From Edolisoma coerulescens (Eukaryota > Chordata > Aves > Passeriformes > Campephagidae), in NCBI GenBank assembly GCA_013397115.1, contig VWZW01001167.1, positions 1,556,399 through 1,620,398 of the forward strand: a stretch of DNA of 64,000 nt, given 5' to 3'. Positions 51,913 through 61,812 of the stretch are shown here, piece by piece (the first letter of the stretch is position 1; every line of letters starts with the position of its first letter). Position numbers and translations under genes: made by a program. The notes under the pieces were generated by a model that did no database searches, was not told where the DNA came from, and worked only from the letters and a program-made list of their open reading frames with translations.

Positions 51913-52700
51913 TTACTTTTAGCATCTTCAAGACCACAGATTCATCCCACCTGTGACAGCAAAAAACCCTGAGCCAGACAAGGTCTTGCATTGTAGGGTA
52001 ACAGAAAAAATGAGATGGCAAAAATGTACAGATGGGAGTCAGGATATTCACCTAGACCTGGGAGAGAGCCTACAGCTGCTGCTCAGTGCCTAGTCATGAT
52101 CAAATGACCACACTGAAAAAATCTAGTACGGACCATATTCCAAGGCTTCTCAGGCTGCACAGAAACCTCCTGTTTCCCAGCAATGATTGAGACTCTAGTC
52201 CTCCTGTTCTGTTTATAGTGTAGAGATAGGGCCAATCTTTCCTTTCTACTGCATGAATTCTGCTACCTCTGTGGGAAGAGACCAAAAAAGCTCGAAAGAG
52301 CCAGCAGTGGGTGGAGTGCTTCTGTTTTCAGTCTGTTGTACAACAGCACCATCCAGCTGTCAAACAAAAAAATTATCAAACATTAATGCCACTTACCCAG
52401 ATTTGGTCCTTGTACCACAAGCAAAATGAATAATTACACCTATTAAAAAAAAAAAACCAAAACCCCAACCCACAGGTCCCTTCCCTGCTTCTTAATTAAT
52501 TATATTGGTCCACTGTGTCACACTTTCTGCATTAGTATACTAGAGTGTGCTTTAGGGAAACTAAGAATTCAGCCCCGTTTATTTGCGTCCAGTAAGAGTG
52601 GCAGGCTACAGCTTACCTCTGTTTCAGTGAAGTGTGGAATGTAAGCTCTCAGGTATGAGGAAAAGACCACTATCTTTGGCTCACAACCAAAGATAGTTAA

Positions 52701-55171
52701 TCACACAACAAAAATTAATGGAAAAATCTCAAGTCATAAGACCCTATGTTTTAGCTATCACACTACCACTCGAGCTTCAGTAGTGAAAGCAAGAACAGCA
52801 ACCTCCAGTGAGGGATAAAAATGATAAAAACTCATAGTCAAGTAACAGATCACTCTTGAGAGACATTATGATACAAGGAAAAAACCTCCTTCCTCTCCCA
52901 AGATTTTTCATAAACTTGTGTTACTTAACAAATATGCAATGCAAATAAATGGCATTCCCTACAACAGATGACTGATTATCTGAATTAAATCTACAAGGTC
53001 ACTGCTTAAATTGCCCTCAGTTCTACACTAAACTCATTTTTGTCCTAACATCCACAGGGAGCTTACCGTGTGCGTCCACCGATGGTCAGGAAGTCTAATG
53101 TCAGATTACTGTTCTTGTATTACGTGTGCCTTAGCCCATCCTGTGATCCCACATTCCTGCAGTGATACCTGGCAGCAGTAATGCATCTCCTCTTCTGACT
53201 TTCTGAAGACCAGTACTAGTTCTTTACAAACACTTTACAAAGCAGCACAGGGTACCTGTCAGCACCTAAAGACAGGCCAGTCATCCTTTAATGGAAAACA
53301 CCACTAGTGGAAGCTTCCCAAGTAAATATTGTCAGGAAAAAAAAAAAGTGTGCAACAGTTAACCTAGGAGAAAGAGCATTTCTACATGCAAAGAAAACCT
53401 GAAAGGAAATCCTAGGATAAATGAGATGACTTTAAGGAATTTGAGCTTCTGCAAAGAGGAGTTGGCATAACCACATCAAGAAAGAGATGATTTTTTTTTT
53501 GCATATATTTAAAATACACTGTAGATTTCAAGATAAGCCCAGAATTTAAGAGCACAGCAACAGAAGAACAGCAAGCACTAGAATAGTAGCTAAAGCCACA
53601 GGAGCAAAGAACATGTCCAAAGATACAGCAGAGGTGGCAAATGACAAACCTGTGCCAAGTAGGAGAGAAGGTGCCCTTAGACAAGCAAGGCAGCAAAGCC
53701 AGAAGAGTCTAAAGAGACACAGCCCTAAGGAAGAGGACAATAGCTCCCCAAAATCTGCAGATGAACAAGAAGATCAAAGAGAGGCATGGCTAATGAGGAA
53801 GTATAATGGCTAAGTTCAACTAATGAAAGCAAGAAGTTCTCTCACTATGAGAGAACAGAGAACACAAGACCTTCAAAAGGAGCTGTATTAGAAAGTCATT
53901 GCAAGACTGTCATTAGATCAAGAGACAGAACAAAGGTACTAGAAAAAAACTGCAGTGAGAAGAGACCAAAATGTTAAAATCTGTCAAAAAAGAACTGGTG
54001 CCAAATGGGTAAAAAAAAAAAAAAAAAAAAAGATTGACATGTAGGAGGGTATTAAAAGGTGGCAAGGAGGTGGCAGAAAAGAGCAAGCCTTTGAATCTAG
54101 AATGAAAGTATCTTCAGCTCCAAACATAGAAGAAGAAAAACAAGCAACAAAAAACCCCACAAAAACCCAACCAACCAAAGATAACAAAAAAAACCCCAAA
54201 AACCCAACTACAAAATGAGGAAAATGTCAAAGTTTGCACTTTAAGTGAAAAGAGAGTAATTTGAAATGAAGAATCTTATGATCTTGATTGAAGAAAGCAC
54301 ATTTTCCTTGCCAGGAACTGACAAGAGAACTTGTGACATGCTTGGAGGCTGCACAGCTTTGCTTGGAGAATTGCATACTCAAAAGGCATAGAGTTACACA
54401 CTCATTCCAACAGAAAGGGTAGGATCAATCCATTTCAAAACTCAGATGTAGACACAGAACAGAAAGGAGGAGCAAAAGCAGATTTTGTGGAGTTACTAGT
54501 CAGATCAAAGAACAAGGGACAAGGTAGAAACAGCATAAAAATCACAGCAAGCACAGGAACAGGCCTACAGTGGAAAGAAACAAGACAAGCCAGACAGGAG
54601 AAACAGAAAGCCGTGAAGTCTTTCCAAAACAGTCTAAATAGAGAGACAACACTTTTACACCATCCTTCACGAGGTCAGCCAGAGTTCTGCCAAGCTGATC
54701 CCAGTAAGTACTAAAGGATTTCACATGGAACCTGAGCTCATGACAGTAGTTTTTCTGTTTTATCACAGGATGCAAGATTTTAAGCCAGGACACCAGAAGG
54801 CAAAAGGTAAAAACCACTATTTCCACTAGACAGCAACCTATTTACACTTACTAGTTGTTCAATTTAGCTAAGGAATAAACCTTATTTTAGATTAGAGTAC
54901 CCATTTAAACTGAGCTTTGTAGTCTTGTATGAGTAAGCATTTCCAAACCCAGGGTTTCAGCTGTCCAGAGTCTTAGATAGATGTACTATAGTTAAACCTG
55001 CCATGTCACTCAGAGGATCCATTTACATGTCTGCAAGTACCCCCTGCCTGCCCGCCACCAAAATATCTATTTACTATCCACAGAAATTAGTATTCAGCTC
55101 AGACCTGAGGAGTTCAGTTTTATCTTCACCAGCCTCTCTAACCTTCTAACTAGCAAAGCTTGCAGATCTGA
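52701..55171. other. Intergenic with a purine-rich stretch
   Basis: No gene with solid support. From about 53540 to 54720 the plus strand is strongly purine-rich and contains a 21-base A run (54011-54031). The Lys/Gln/Glu-rich open frames there (53613-53813 and 54487-54714) follow from that composition. A minus-strand segment at about 53059-53208 reads coding-like text (EEEMHYCCQ, and LPDHRWTHT before a gtaagc donor) with a TAA between. It may be an upstream piece of the unnamed locus but is weak. Confidence 0.4.
54011..54031 (+). repeat. Poly(A) tract, 21 bases
   Basis: Uninterrupted A run within purine-rich sequence. I found no retrogene or SINE body immediately upstream. Confidence 0.9.
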
Positions 55172-55177
55172 TTTATT
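55172..55177 (-). terminator. Candidate CHCHD7 poly(A) signal
   Basis: AATAAA on the minus strand (cttgcaataaatcag) about 570 bases after the CHCHD7 stop codon. It is the first canonical signal I noticed downstream, and would give a short 3' untranslated region. Confidence 0.5.
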
Positions 55178-55741
55178 GCAAGCTTCTGCTGTCACTGATG
55201 AGTGCAGTGGCAGACCTAATGACAAGCTTGTTGGATTTAGGATTTTAGTTCATGAACAGTCTTATTTAAACTGGGGACACAGAATACAACACGTGAAAAT
55301 AGCGATAAAATCACACATGGTAAATCCATACTATTGAGCAGAACAGCTGAGTGCAAAAAATATGTTGCATGTACCAGCTTCTCAGCCTGCTCTAGTCTTA
55401 GAACAGCAATGCTCACCAACCCCGTCTTTTAATACAGACTTTCTGCAAGTCCCATTAATTTTATATTTAGCATTTCACAGCAAGGTAGTTTCTACTTCCA
55501 AAAGTTTCTACACAAGTTGCATTGATACCCGTGTCTTCCAAGAAAGATGCCAGGTTCCCATGACAGGAAGTACGAATAAACCCAGGAAGCTCTATCCTAG
55601 AAAGCTCACACATTTCAAAATTTAAGATCTTATTTTAATCCAAGATAAGGCAACTGTAAAATCCAGTTCATAGAAGGGCAACTTGCTGCTGCTAAGTCTT
55701 CACATGTACAGTGAAAACAGTCAATCAATTCAGGTTTCTAG

Positions 55742-57350
55742 TCAGTAGGGCTTCTCCACTGATTCCAAAATTTTCTTTCTTTCTTCTGCTGTGGGCATCT
55801 CTGGTTTCACACCATTTCTCTTCCTTTGCATCATAATTCCATGCTGAAAATAGAACAAAGTGACCATGAGAACAGATTTCACAGAATCTCTGCTCCTGAG
55901 CTCTGAATGAACAAGATTCTTTAACAGAAAAATGCGTGATATATCAAGACCCAGGTACTCTAAGTCTGATTAGCTGACAACTAAACATACTACTTCTTAG
56001 TTCAAGATACTTGATAGTTTACCCTGCTGCTTCAGAATACAGTGCAATCAGTATTCCCATTACACTGTGTCAGATTAGTGCACAATTGCCTGTAAATAGG
56101 TTTTTTTGTAATTTGCACAAATATTTAAAGGCTAAGCTAAAACCTCTTTACTACAACACCATAAGCAAAGAAAACAGCAGAAAACAGTTTAACTGCACAT
56201 AGTTCCTCATGATACTTCTCTATCACCAAATAAGACTGAATTCTTCCTAAGCTTTATATTAGGTTAAAGTAAACATGATCCAAGCCAGTGGGAAACCAGA
56301 TAACCTTACCTTGCCTCAGAACTTTTTCACTGCATCCGTTTAAAAGAGAACTTATTACTAGAAATGTGTGACTCAAAATCGGAGGAAAACATCAGGTACT
56401 GCAAGAACACTGACTCACAGTCTAAGAGAGTAAACTCAGAACAATCAAGTGAAGTACTTTGATGTGCATGTGCTTAAGTCTTCCAGCAACACATACTGAG
56501 ACTACCTGGGCTGGTAAGTTACTGTAAAAACAGCAGCAGTCAGTGTTAGCCAAGTTTGAAGGGTTCAGAAAGCAGCATGTCAGAAGTAATGTACATAAAG
56601 CAAAGAAGGGAGCGAAATTCAGAAAGTTTACTGTGCTTACCCAAAATTTTCTGCAGTTTTTGTACTTCAAAAAATAATCAGTACACATATCCTTCTTATA
56701 GTTGTTGTCATCCATACATTTTGTAGTGGCATCTGTTTCCTTTAATAGGGGAAAATATACTTCAGAGCTGAGGGAAGTCACTGTACTCAGTGTTTAAATA
56801 TATTAACAAGTCCCAGAATATCTATGAAGATAGGAGTCAGCTCTTCAGATGAAAGAATACTATCAAAGAGAGCAAAGGAACACCTATTACAAAGGATAGT
56901 CAGTACTTCCAAGCAGTGATTTCATTTGGAGATAACAGAGAATACTTACTGTCTTTAGACAGTAAGTATAGAGTCCACAGAATAATTGTTTACAATGATG
57001 CTTGGTATAACTCACAAAAGACTTTTAAAAAATAACCAAGCTTGTCTAACCAGGATTTCAGGCTCTGGTTTTAGGGACAGAAAATTTCAGAGACTGCTAT
57101 CAGTTGTATTAGTCTTATTTATGGGAAATTACTTGTTATTTCATGCTCATTATAATGGATGATTTTCAGCCCTTCTCATCTTCAGACTCCGAAGAAACTT
57201 TTAATGCAAACTGTGTTATCCACAAAACAGTCCTCTACAAAGTGCATTATTTAACACTGAAATGTACAGACAGAAATATCAATTTGATCATCTTACCACT
57301 AGACATGGATTTATATCGTGATCTCTAAGCTTTTTTGCATGCCTGGACAT
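55742..57350 (-). CDS. CHCHD7: CHCHD7 (COX23), twin-CX9C mitochondrial protein
   Basis: Spliced gene on the minus strand. Coding exons are 57350-57297, 56739-56641 and 55843-55742 (stop TGA). Both introns are GT-AG with phase 0 junctions (gtg/gtaaga, aaag/gaa, tgg/gtaagc, ttttcag/cat). The product has 84 residues against 85 in human. Cys16 and Cys26, and Cys37 and Cys47, form two exact CX9C motifs, the helix-turn-helix disulfide fold imported and oxidised by MIA40 in the mitochondrial intermembrane space. Matches to human include LRD-D-INPCL, KYKNCR-FW and MQR---NGVKP-MPTA-ER. The ATG is taken at 57350 because the first ten residues align with human MPSVTQRLRD. An acceptor at 57375-57376 shows that at least one non-coding exon lies upstream, presumably in the CpG island near 59.7 kb. 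Family knowledge links it to cytochrome c oxidase assembly. No damage seen. Confidence 0.95.
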
Positions 57351-57374
57351 TCTAGACAGACACTCGTACCTTGG

Positions 57375-59649
57375 CTAGAAAGGGAAAATAAACAGGTTAA
57401 GTATCTACTTCTAACAGTAACTCAGGATTAAGTTTTAACTTCAGGATGTAATAAAGGCCTTCTAGTAACACACAGTATGGTTATCTTTAAAAAAACCAAA
57501 CAAAACCCAAACTTCTCTTACAAAGTATTATTTCAAAAGCAGTAACAGCAAGATAACGCCAGCAATTTTAGCCCATCACCAAGACTGCTTACTCCCTGAT
57601 GAACTCCTGCAGAAGAGTGGAGCCCCTGCAGCAGCTCTCACACCAGCCTGTGTATCATGGAGGAAGTGACCATGTGTAGGAGAAACAGCTCCATAGAAGC
57701 TGTTCACAGCCAACACACTGTAGTCACTTCAATTAATAGCGTGTGGGAGGAATGTACAAGTAAACTTTTCCAGATTTGTTCCTGCTCCTTAGCTGGATCA
57801 CATCTGTATCTTCACTGAGTTTCCCCAGGTACAAGAAGTGCCCAACGATCTCCTGTGTTGCTGTATCAAATATTTAATAGAAAAAGAACTGCTTTCACCG
57901 CAAGGTGGGACCAGACCCACTTACACCGTGTACGACAGCTTGAATCACATTTTTTACCATTTAGTAGTTTGACACTGACTCTAGGAACTGTAAGCTTGAG
58001 AGACACAGAGTTCAGTGCCAAGAATCTACACTGATCCAAGATGATGACATCAAGATGAACAGCAGACCCTCTTTCCCTTTACAGCTTCCTACACATTGCC
58101 TCTGGCACACATATGGTGATGCAGGTATCTGTTCCAAACAAATGCTAAATCTAACCAAAAATAAATTAATGTTGACCAGATGACTGCTTGAATCAATGCA
58201 ATCAGAAACACAGGACAGAGGGCACAAATTAAAGTACTGCTGATGAAGGACGCTGAGCTTAATCTTGTTTTTTATTTTCCTGAAAAACATCAATGCTAAT
58301 TCTTAACTAAGACCTGTTTCTGTTCACATTAGGGAATGGTAACTGCAAGTCTGCAGTAAAAAGCCCATTTTGCTTGATACCAGATTAAAAAAAAAAAATA
58401 AAAAATCAAATACTGCTCTTTCTAGCTCATAGAAAACCATGTTTTAGATGGGGTTTCTCCTTCAGGTAAGAGTAAGCTATTCCCAGAAAACAAGCCTTAG
58501 GTTTTACGAGTTGTGCATATATACTTCCCTGGTACTTGGAGTACTCTTTGCTTTCCATATGATCATCTTCTGCAAACAGGCCTTTTAATGAACAGCATCA
58601 GGAAATGCTTTCACTTTCCTTTGAGAACTATCCAGTGCTTAAGTTCACTTCACAAGCTAGGCAAATGTTCTCCCTTTTGGTGGGTGGAAGTGCATTTTTG
58701 ATCAGGCGCTTCCAACTCAAATGGAAACGGAAGCAGGCATACGAGCATCATCCCAGACCTCAAAAAGGAGGAGTAGGGGAAAAGTAGGAAGCAAAAGCAG
58801 CATACCACAATGCCTCACCTAAGTGACCACAACAGATACAAGACTTTTAGATGTTTGCTTATGTCTGTATTATAACTCTGCGTTTCATTGATATTACCGC
58901 CTAAGCAGACATGCCTCAAGGTGTTCAGTGTTAGTTTGACTTCAGACTTACTCTTTGAAACAATACTTTCATAGGATGAAAGTCATAGGATGTGCCATCA
59001 TAATCAGTGTTCCTTATACAAACTACACTTGACACGTTCAGTTTGATTTCACTACCAGAGCCTGCAACCTGGCCCGGTCTAAGGAACAATGCACACAATC
59101 CATTAAACACCCACTTAACGAACAGGCAGTTCGGGTTCTAATGAAGAGGCATATCTTAGAGCAGGCAAATGCCTAAACACTGTTAGTACTACCCAAAAGG
59201 TCTGATAGCTCCTGCGTCCTCTCTCCCCGTCTCCGAAGTACTTCAGGACTTGAAACACTGTCAGCTGGAAGGGCAGGCGGGTCACGCCGAAATGCTGCTG
59301 TGTGACTGAATGAGCAGTTGGGCAGGAAGCGAGCTTCCCCCTCCTCCCAGGTTTTGCACATGTACGGGCTTCCCTTCCTGCTTTCAGATTACAGGTCAGA
59401 GCCCAACCACAACCAAAGGCTTGTCTATTCCACAGTTCTTAATTATGCTTTAACACATTAACAGTTGTAAACTGTACTACAGAGAACCAGGGCCGTTGCT
59501 AGCACTCTTTAACCCTAGGGCTTTTTCAGTTCATAAACCATCAGGGCACTTTTCTACAGGCTCCCTCCCATTGAAAAGCGTTTGGTCTGCTTTAAATGCA
59601 CACATTTGGATACAAATTCGCTAATTATGCTGCAATACAGACCAGCTTA
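57375..59649 (-). other. CHCHD7 first intron region
   Basis: Lies between the CpG-island promoter and the first coding exon of CHCHD7. No coding exon was recognised. A short A-run is near 58387-58396. The exact non-coding exon boundaries cannot be set from sequence alone. Confidence 0.5.
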
Positions 59650-59848
59650 TTAAAACTCTGAACCCTGGAGCCAAGGCCGTACTAAAAATCCGACGGCTTT
59701 TATCGCTGTGACGGCGGGGGAGGCGGGAGGAGGCAGCCGGCGGGCCCGGGCGCTCAGCACCGCGGAGCTGCCGCCTCGCCCGACTCAGCTTCCCGGGGAG
59801 GGCTGGGGGCCGGCCAGGTGCGGAGGCGAGGCCGGCGCCCCCCGCCCA

Positions 59849-60839
59849 NNNNNNNNNNNNNNNNNNNNNNNNNNNNNNNNNNNNNNNNNNNNNNNNNNNN
59901 NNNNNNNNNNNNNNNNNNNNNNNNNNNNNNNNNNNNNNNNNNNNNNNNNNNNNNNNNNNNNNNNNNNNNNNNNNNNNNNNNNNNNNNNNNNNNNNNNNNN
60001 NNNNNNNNNNNNNNNNNNNNNNNNNNNNNNNNNNNNNNNNNNNNNNNNNNNNNNNNNNNNNNNNNNNNNNNNNNNNNNNNNNNNNNNNNNNNNNNNNNNN
60101 NNNNNNNNNNNNNNNNNNNNNNNNNNNNNNNNNNNNNNNNNNNNNNNNNNNNNNNNNNNNNNNNNNNNNNNNNNNNNNNNNNNNNNNNNNNNNNNNNNNN
60201 NNNNNNNNNNNNNNNNNNNNNNNNNNNNNNNNNNNNNNNNNNNNNNNNNNNNNNNNNNNNNNNNNNNNNNNNNNNNNNNNNNNNNNNNNNNNNNNNNNNN
60301 NNNNNNNNNNNNNNNNNNNNNNNNNNNNNNNNNNNNNNNNNNNNNNNNNNNNNNNNNNNNNNNNNNNNNNNNNNNNNNNNNNNNNNNNNNNNNNNNNNNN
60401 NNNNNNNNNNNNNNNNNNNNNNNNNNNNNNNNNNNNNNNNNNNNNNNNNNNNNNNNNNNNNNNNNNNNNNNNNNNNNNNNNNNNNNNNNNNNNNNNNNNN
60501 NNNNNNNNNNNNNNNNNNNNNNNNNNNNNNNNNNNNNNNNNNNNNNNNNNNNNNNNNNNNNNNNNNNNNNNNNNNNNNNNNNNNNNNNNNNNNNNNNNNN
60601 NNNNNNNNNNNNNNNNNNNNNNNNNNNNNNNNNNNNNNNNNNNNNNNNNNNNNNNNNNNNNNNNNNNNNNNNNNNNNNNNNNNNNNNNNNNNNNNNNNNN
60701 NNNNNNNNNNNNNNNNNNNNNNNNNNNNNNNNNNNNNNNNNNNNNNNNNNNNNNNNNNNNNNNNNNNNNNNNNNNNNNNNNNNNNNNNNNNNNNNNNNNN
60801 NNNNNNNNNNNNNNNNNNNNNNNNNNNNNNNNNNNNNNN
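59849..60839. other. Assembly gap, 991 N
   Basis: The largest gap in the window, in the middle of the bidirectional CpG island. Open frames spanning it (for example 59708-60931) exist only because unknown bases contain no stops. The true length is unknown. Confidence 0.99.
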
Positions 60840-61221
60840 TCTCCGGAGCCTGTGCTGTGAATGCAGTGACAGCGGCGAGAGCGGCGAGAGAGGGAGCGGA
60901 AGACATTAGAGACCGCGGTGCCGAAAAATGAGGGAAAAAATTAATATAAATTCGCCCACCGCCTCAAACCGGACAAATTTCGCACAGAAATTTCCCCCGT
61001 GGACCCGGCTACCCGTGGGGTGTCCCCCGGACCTGGCGGCTGCGTCTTTGGGGGGATCCGGAGTGACTTTGGGGCACTCGACCCCCCTTTCCCGTCGTTT
61101 TTTGGACAAAAGTTTTTTTTTTCGTAATAAAGAAACGAATTTGCCTGCTCTCCCCCTCCGAGTAGCCCAGGAGCTTTTCCCTTCCCCATCGGTGTGTGTT
61201 TAGAGAAAAGTGTGAACCCAA
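60840..61221 (+). other. PLAG1: Probable PLAG1 non-coding first exon (3' part)
   Basis: Right of the gap the sequence is CpG-rich (gcggcgagagcggcgagaga) and ends near a strong donor, ccaa/gtaagt at 61222. A second possible donor is caag/gtaaca near 61438. Human PLAG1 has non-coding 5' exons and a long first intron, and its coding exons encode a seven-zinc-finger transcription factor. None of those fingers is in this window. The assignment rests on position next to CHCHD7, orientation and promoter character. Confidence 0.55.
60928..61203 (+). other. Upstream open frame in the putative PLAG1 leader
   Basis: A 91-codon frame begins with ATG at 60928 (MREKININSPTASN) and stops at 61201-61203, just before the donor. 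It has no known domain. If the exon model is right it would be an upstream frame in the leader that could reduce PLAG1 translation. It may equally be chance. Confidence 0.3.
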
Positions 61222-61284
61222 GTAAGTGCTGAGTCGTGTAGCATTGGGGAGGGGGGTTTGCTAACTGAAAGCAGGAGAGATCCG

Positions 61285-61303
61285 GAGAGAGAGAGAGAGA
61301 GAG
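61285..61303 (+). repeat. (GA)n dinucleotide run
   Basis: About nine GA units downstream of the putative PLAG1 first exon. GA runs near promoters are often bound by GAGA-type factors, but no binding can be claimed here. Confidence 0.9.
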
Positions 61304-61790
61304 CAGGGACAGCTTGTTGTCAGTATCATAAACAACCAAAATGGAGGGAGAACTGAGGCATATAACAAAATAAAAATCAGAAAAAAATGCCAAAAAATAC
61401 CTAAAAATCGGGGCTGCTCCCCCTTTTCTTCCTCAAGGTAACAGAATAAAAGCCGTGTCTTCCCGAGACCGTTTTAAGGTTTCAGGGAGCAAGGAGTTAA
61501 TATTTATTATTTTTTTTTTGTTGATGAATTCTTTGGAAAGGCAAAAGCCTCTTATAACTCGCCACCGACAATGAGAAAACGTGAAAATCCCTTTCAGGAC
61601 AGAGAGGTAGGGGGAGATGATGGTGCAGAAAGTGTATAACTTGGGGGTAATGCGGAGTGATCCTAGATAAGATAAATGCTGTATGTGGTGCTTTATAACT
61701 TCCTTTTTTAATGCTTTTTTTGGGTGTGTGTGTTTGGGGGATTTGGGGAGATGGGGGCTCCTTTCTTTTACTCTGTCTTTTTCTTTCCCC

Positions 61791-61812
61791 TTTTTTTTTT
61801 TTTTTTTTTTTT
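61791..61812 (+). repeat. Poly(T) run, 22 bases
   Basis: Uninterrupted T run after ttctttcccc in the putative PLAG1 intron 1. Open frames through it on the minus strand are Lys-rich artefacts. Confidence 0.95.

Larger units (their letters stand above)
50075..52700 (-). pseudogene. Unrecognised spliced minus-strand coding locus, probably decayed
   Basis: I do not recognise this protein. Five exon-like segments chain in phase on the minus strand: 52397-52439, 51917-51950, 51706-51851, 51471-51582, and a last exon from 51245. They are flanked by GT-AG sites, several excellent (a T-tract ending aatag, ttttttgctgtcacag, and three gtaagt donors). The acceptor at 51851 is weak and CR1-derived. Joined, they keep 150 codons open to a TAA at 51126-51128. 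Peptides include FACGTRTKSG, WDESVVLKMLK, LAEAFERQGVASAAAPC and WSSKTAMKEVLNVW. An upstream segment at 52617-52679 reads PKIVVFSSYLRAYIPHFTET before a gtaagc donor but does not match in phase. Beyond the TAA, further coding-like frames at 51054-50839 and 50795-50520 are broken by stops and frameshifts, so the locus is probably a degraded gene. It may instead be intact with an early stop. No start was found. Confidence 0.5.
59650..61440. promoter_or_regulatory. Head-to-head CHCHD7/PLAG1 CpG-island promoter
   Basis: A GC-rich island starts near 59690, is interrupted by a 991-base gap, and continues from 60840. To its left lies CHCHD7 on the minus strand; to its right is sequence suited to PLAG1 on the plus strand. 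Human has the same divergent pair. In cattle, published work places stature-associated variants, including a CCG repeat, in this shared promoter. The island here therefore probably drives both genes, but the core is missing from the assembly. Confidence 0.8.

Noticed and set aside
52100..52285. 61-codon minus-strand frame near the unnamed locus considered as an extra exon
   Set aside because: The following acceptor/donor pair (52050-52110) leaves stops in all three frames, and this segment does not connect in phase to its neighbours.
53546..54826. Hydrophobic minus-strand frames suggesting membrane proteins
   Set aside because: They are the complement of the purine-rich stretch, so Leu, Phe, Ser and Val dominate by composition.
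59708..60931. Very long open frames on both strands across the 991-base gap
   Set aside because: They are open only because undetermined bases contain no stop codons.
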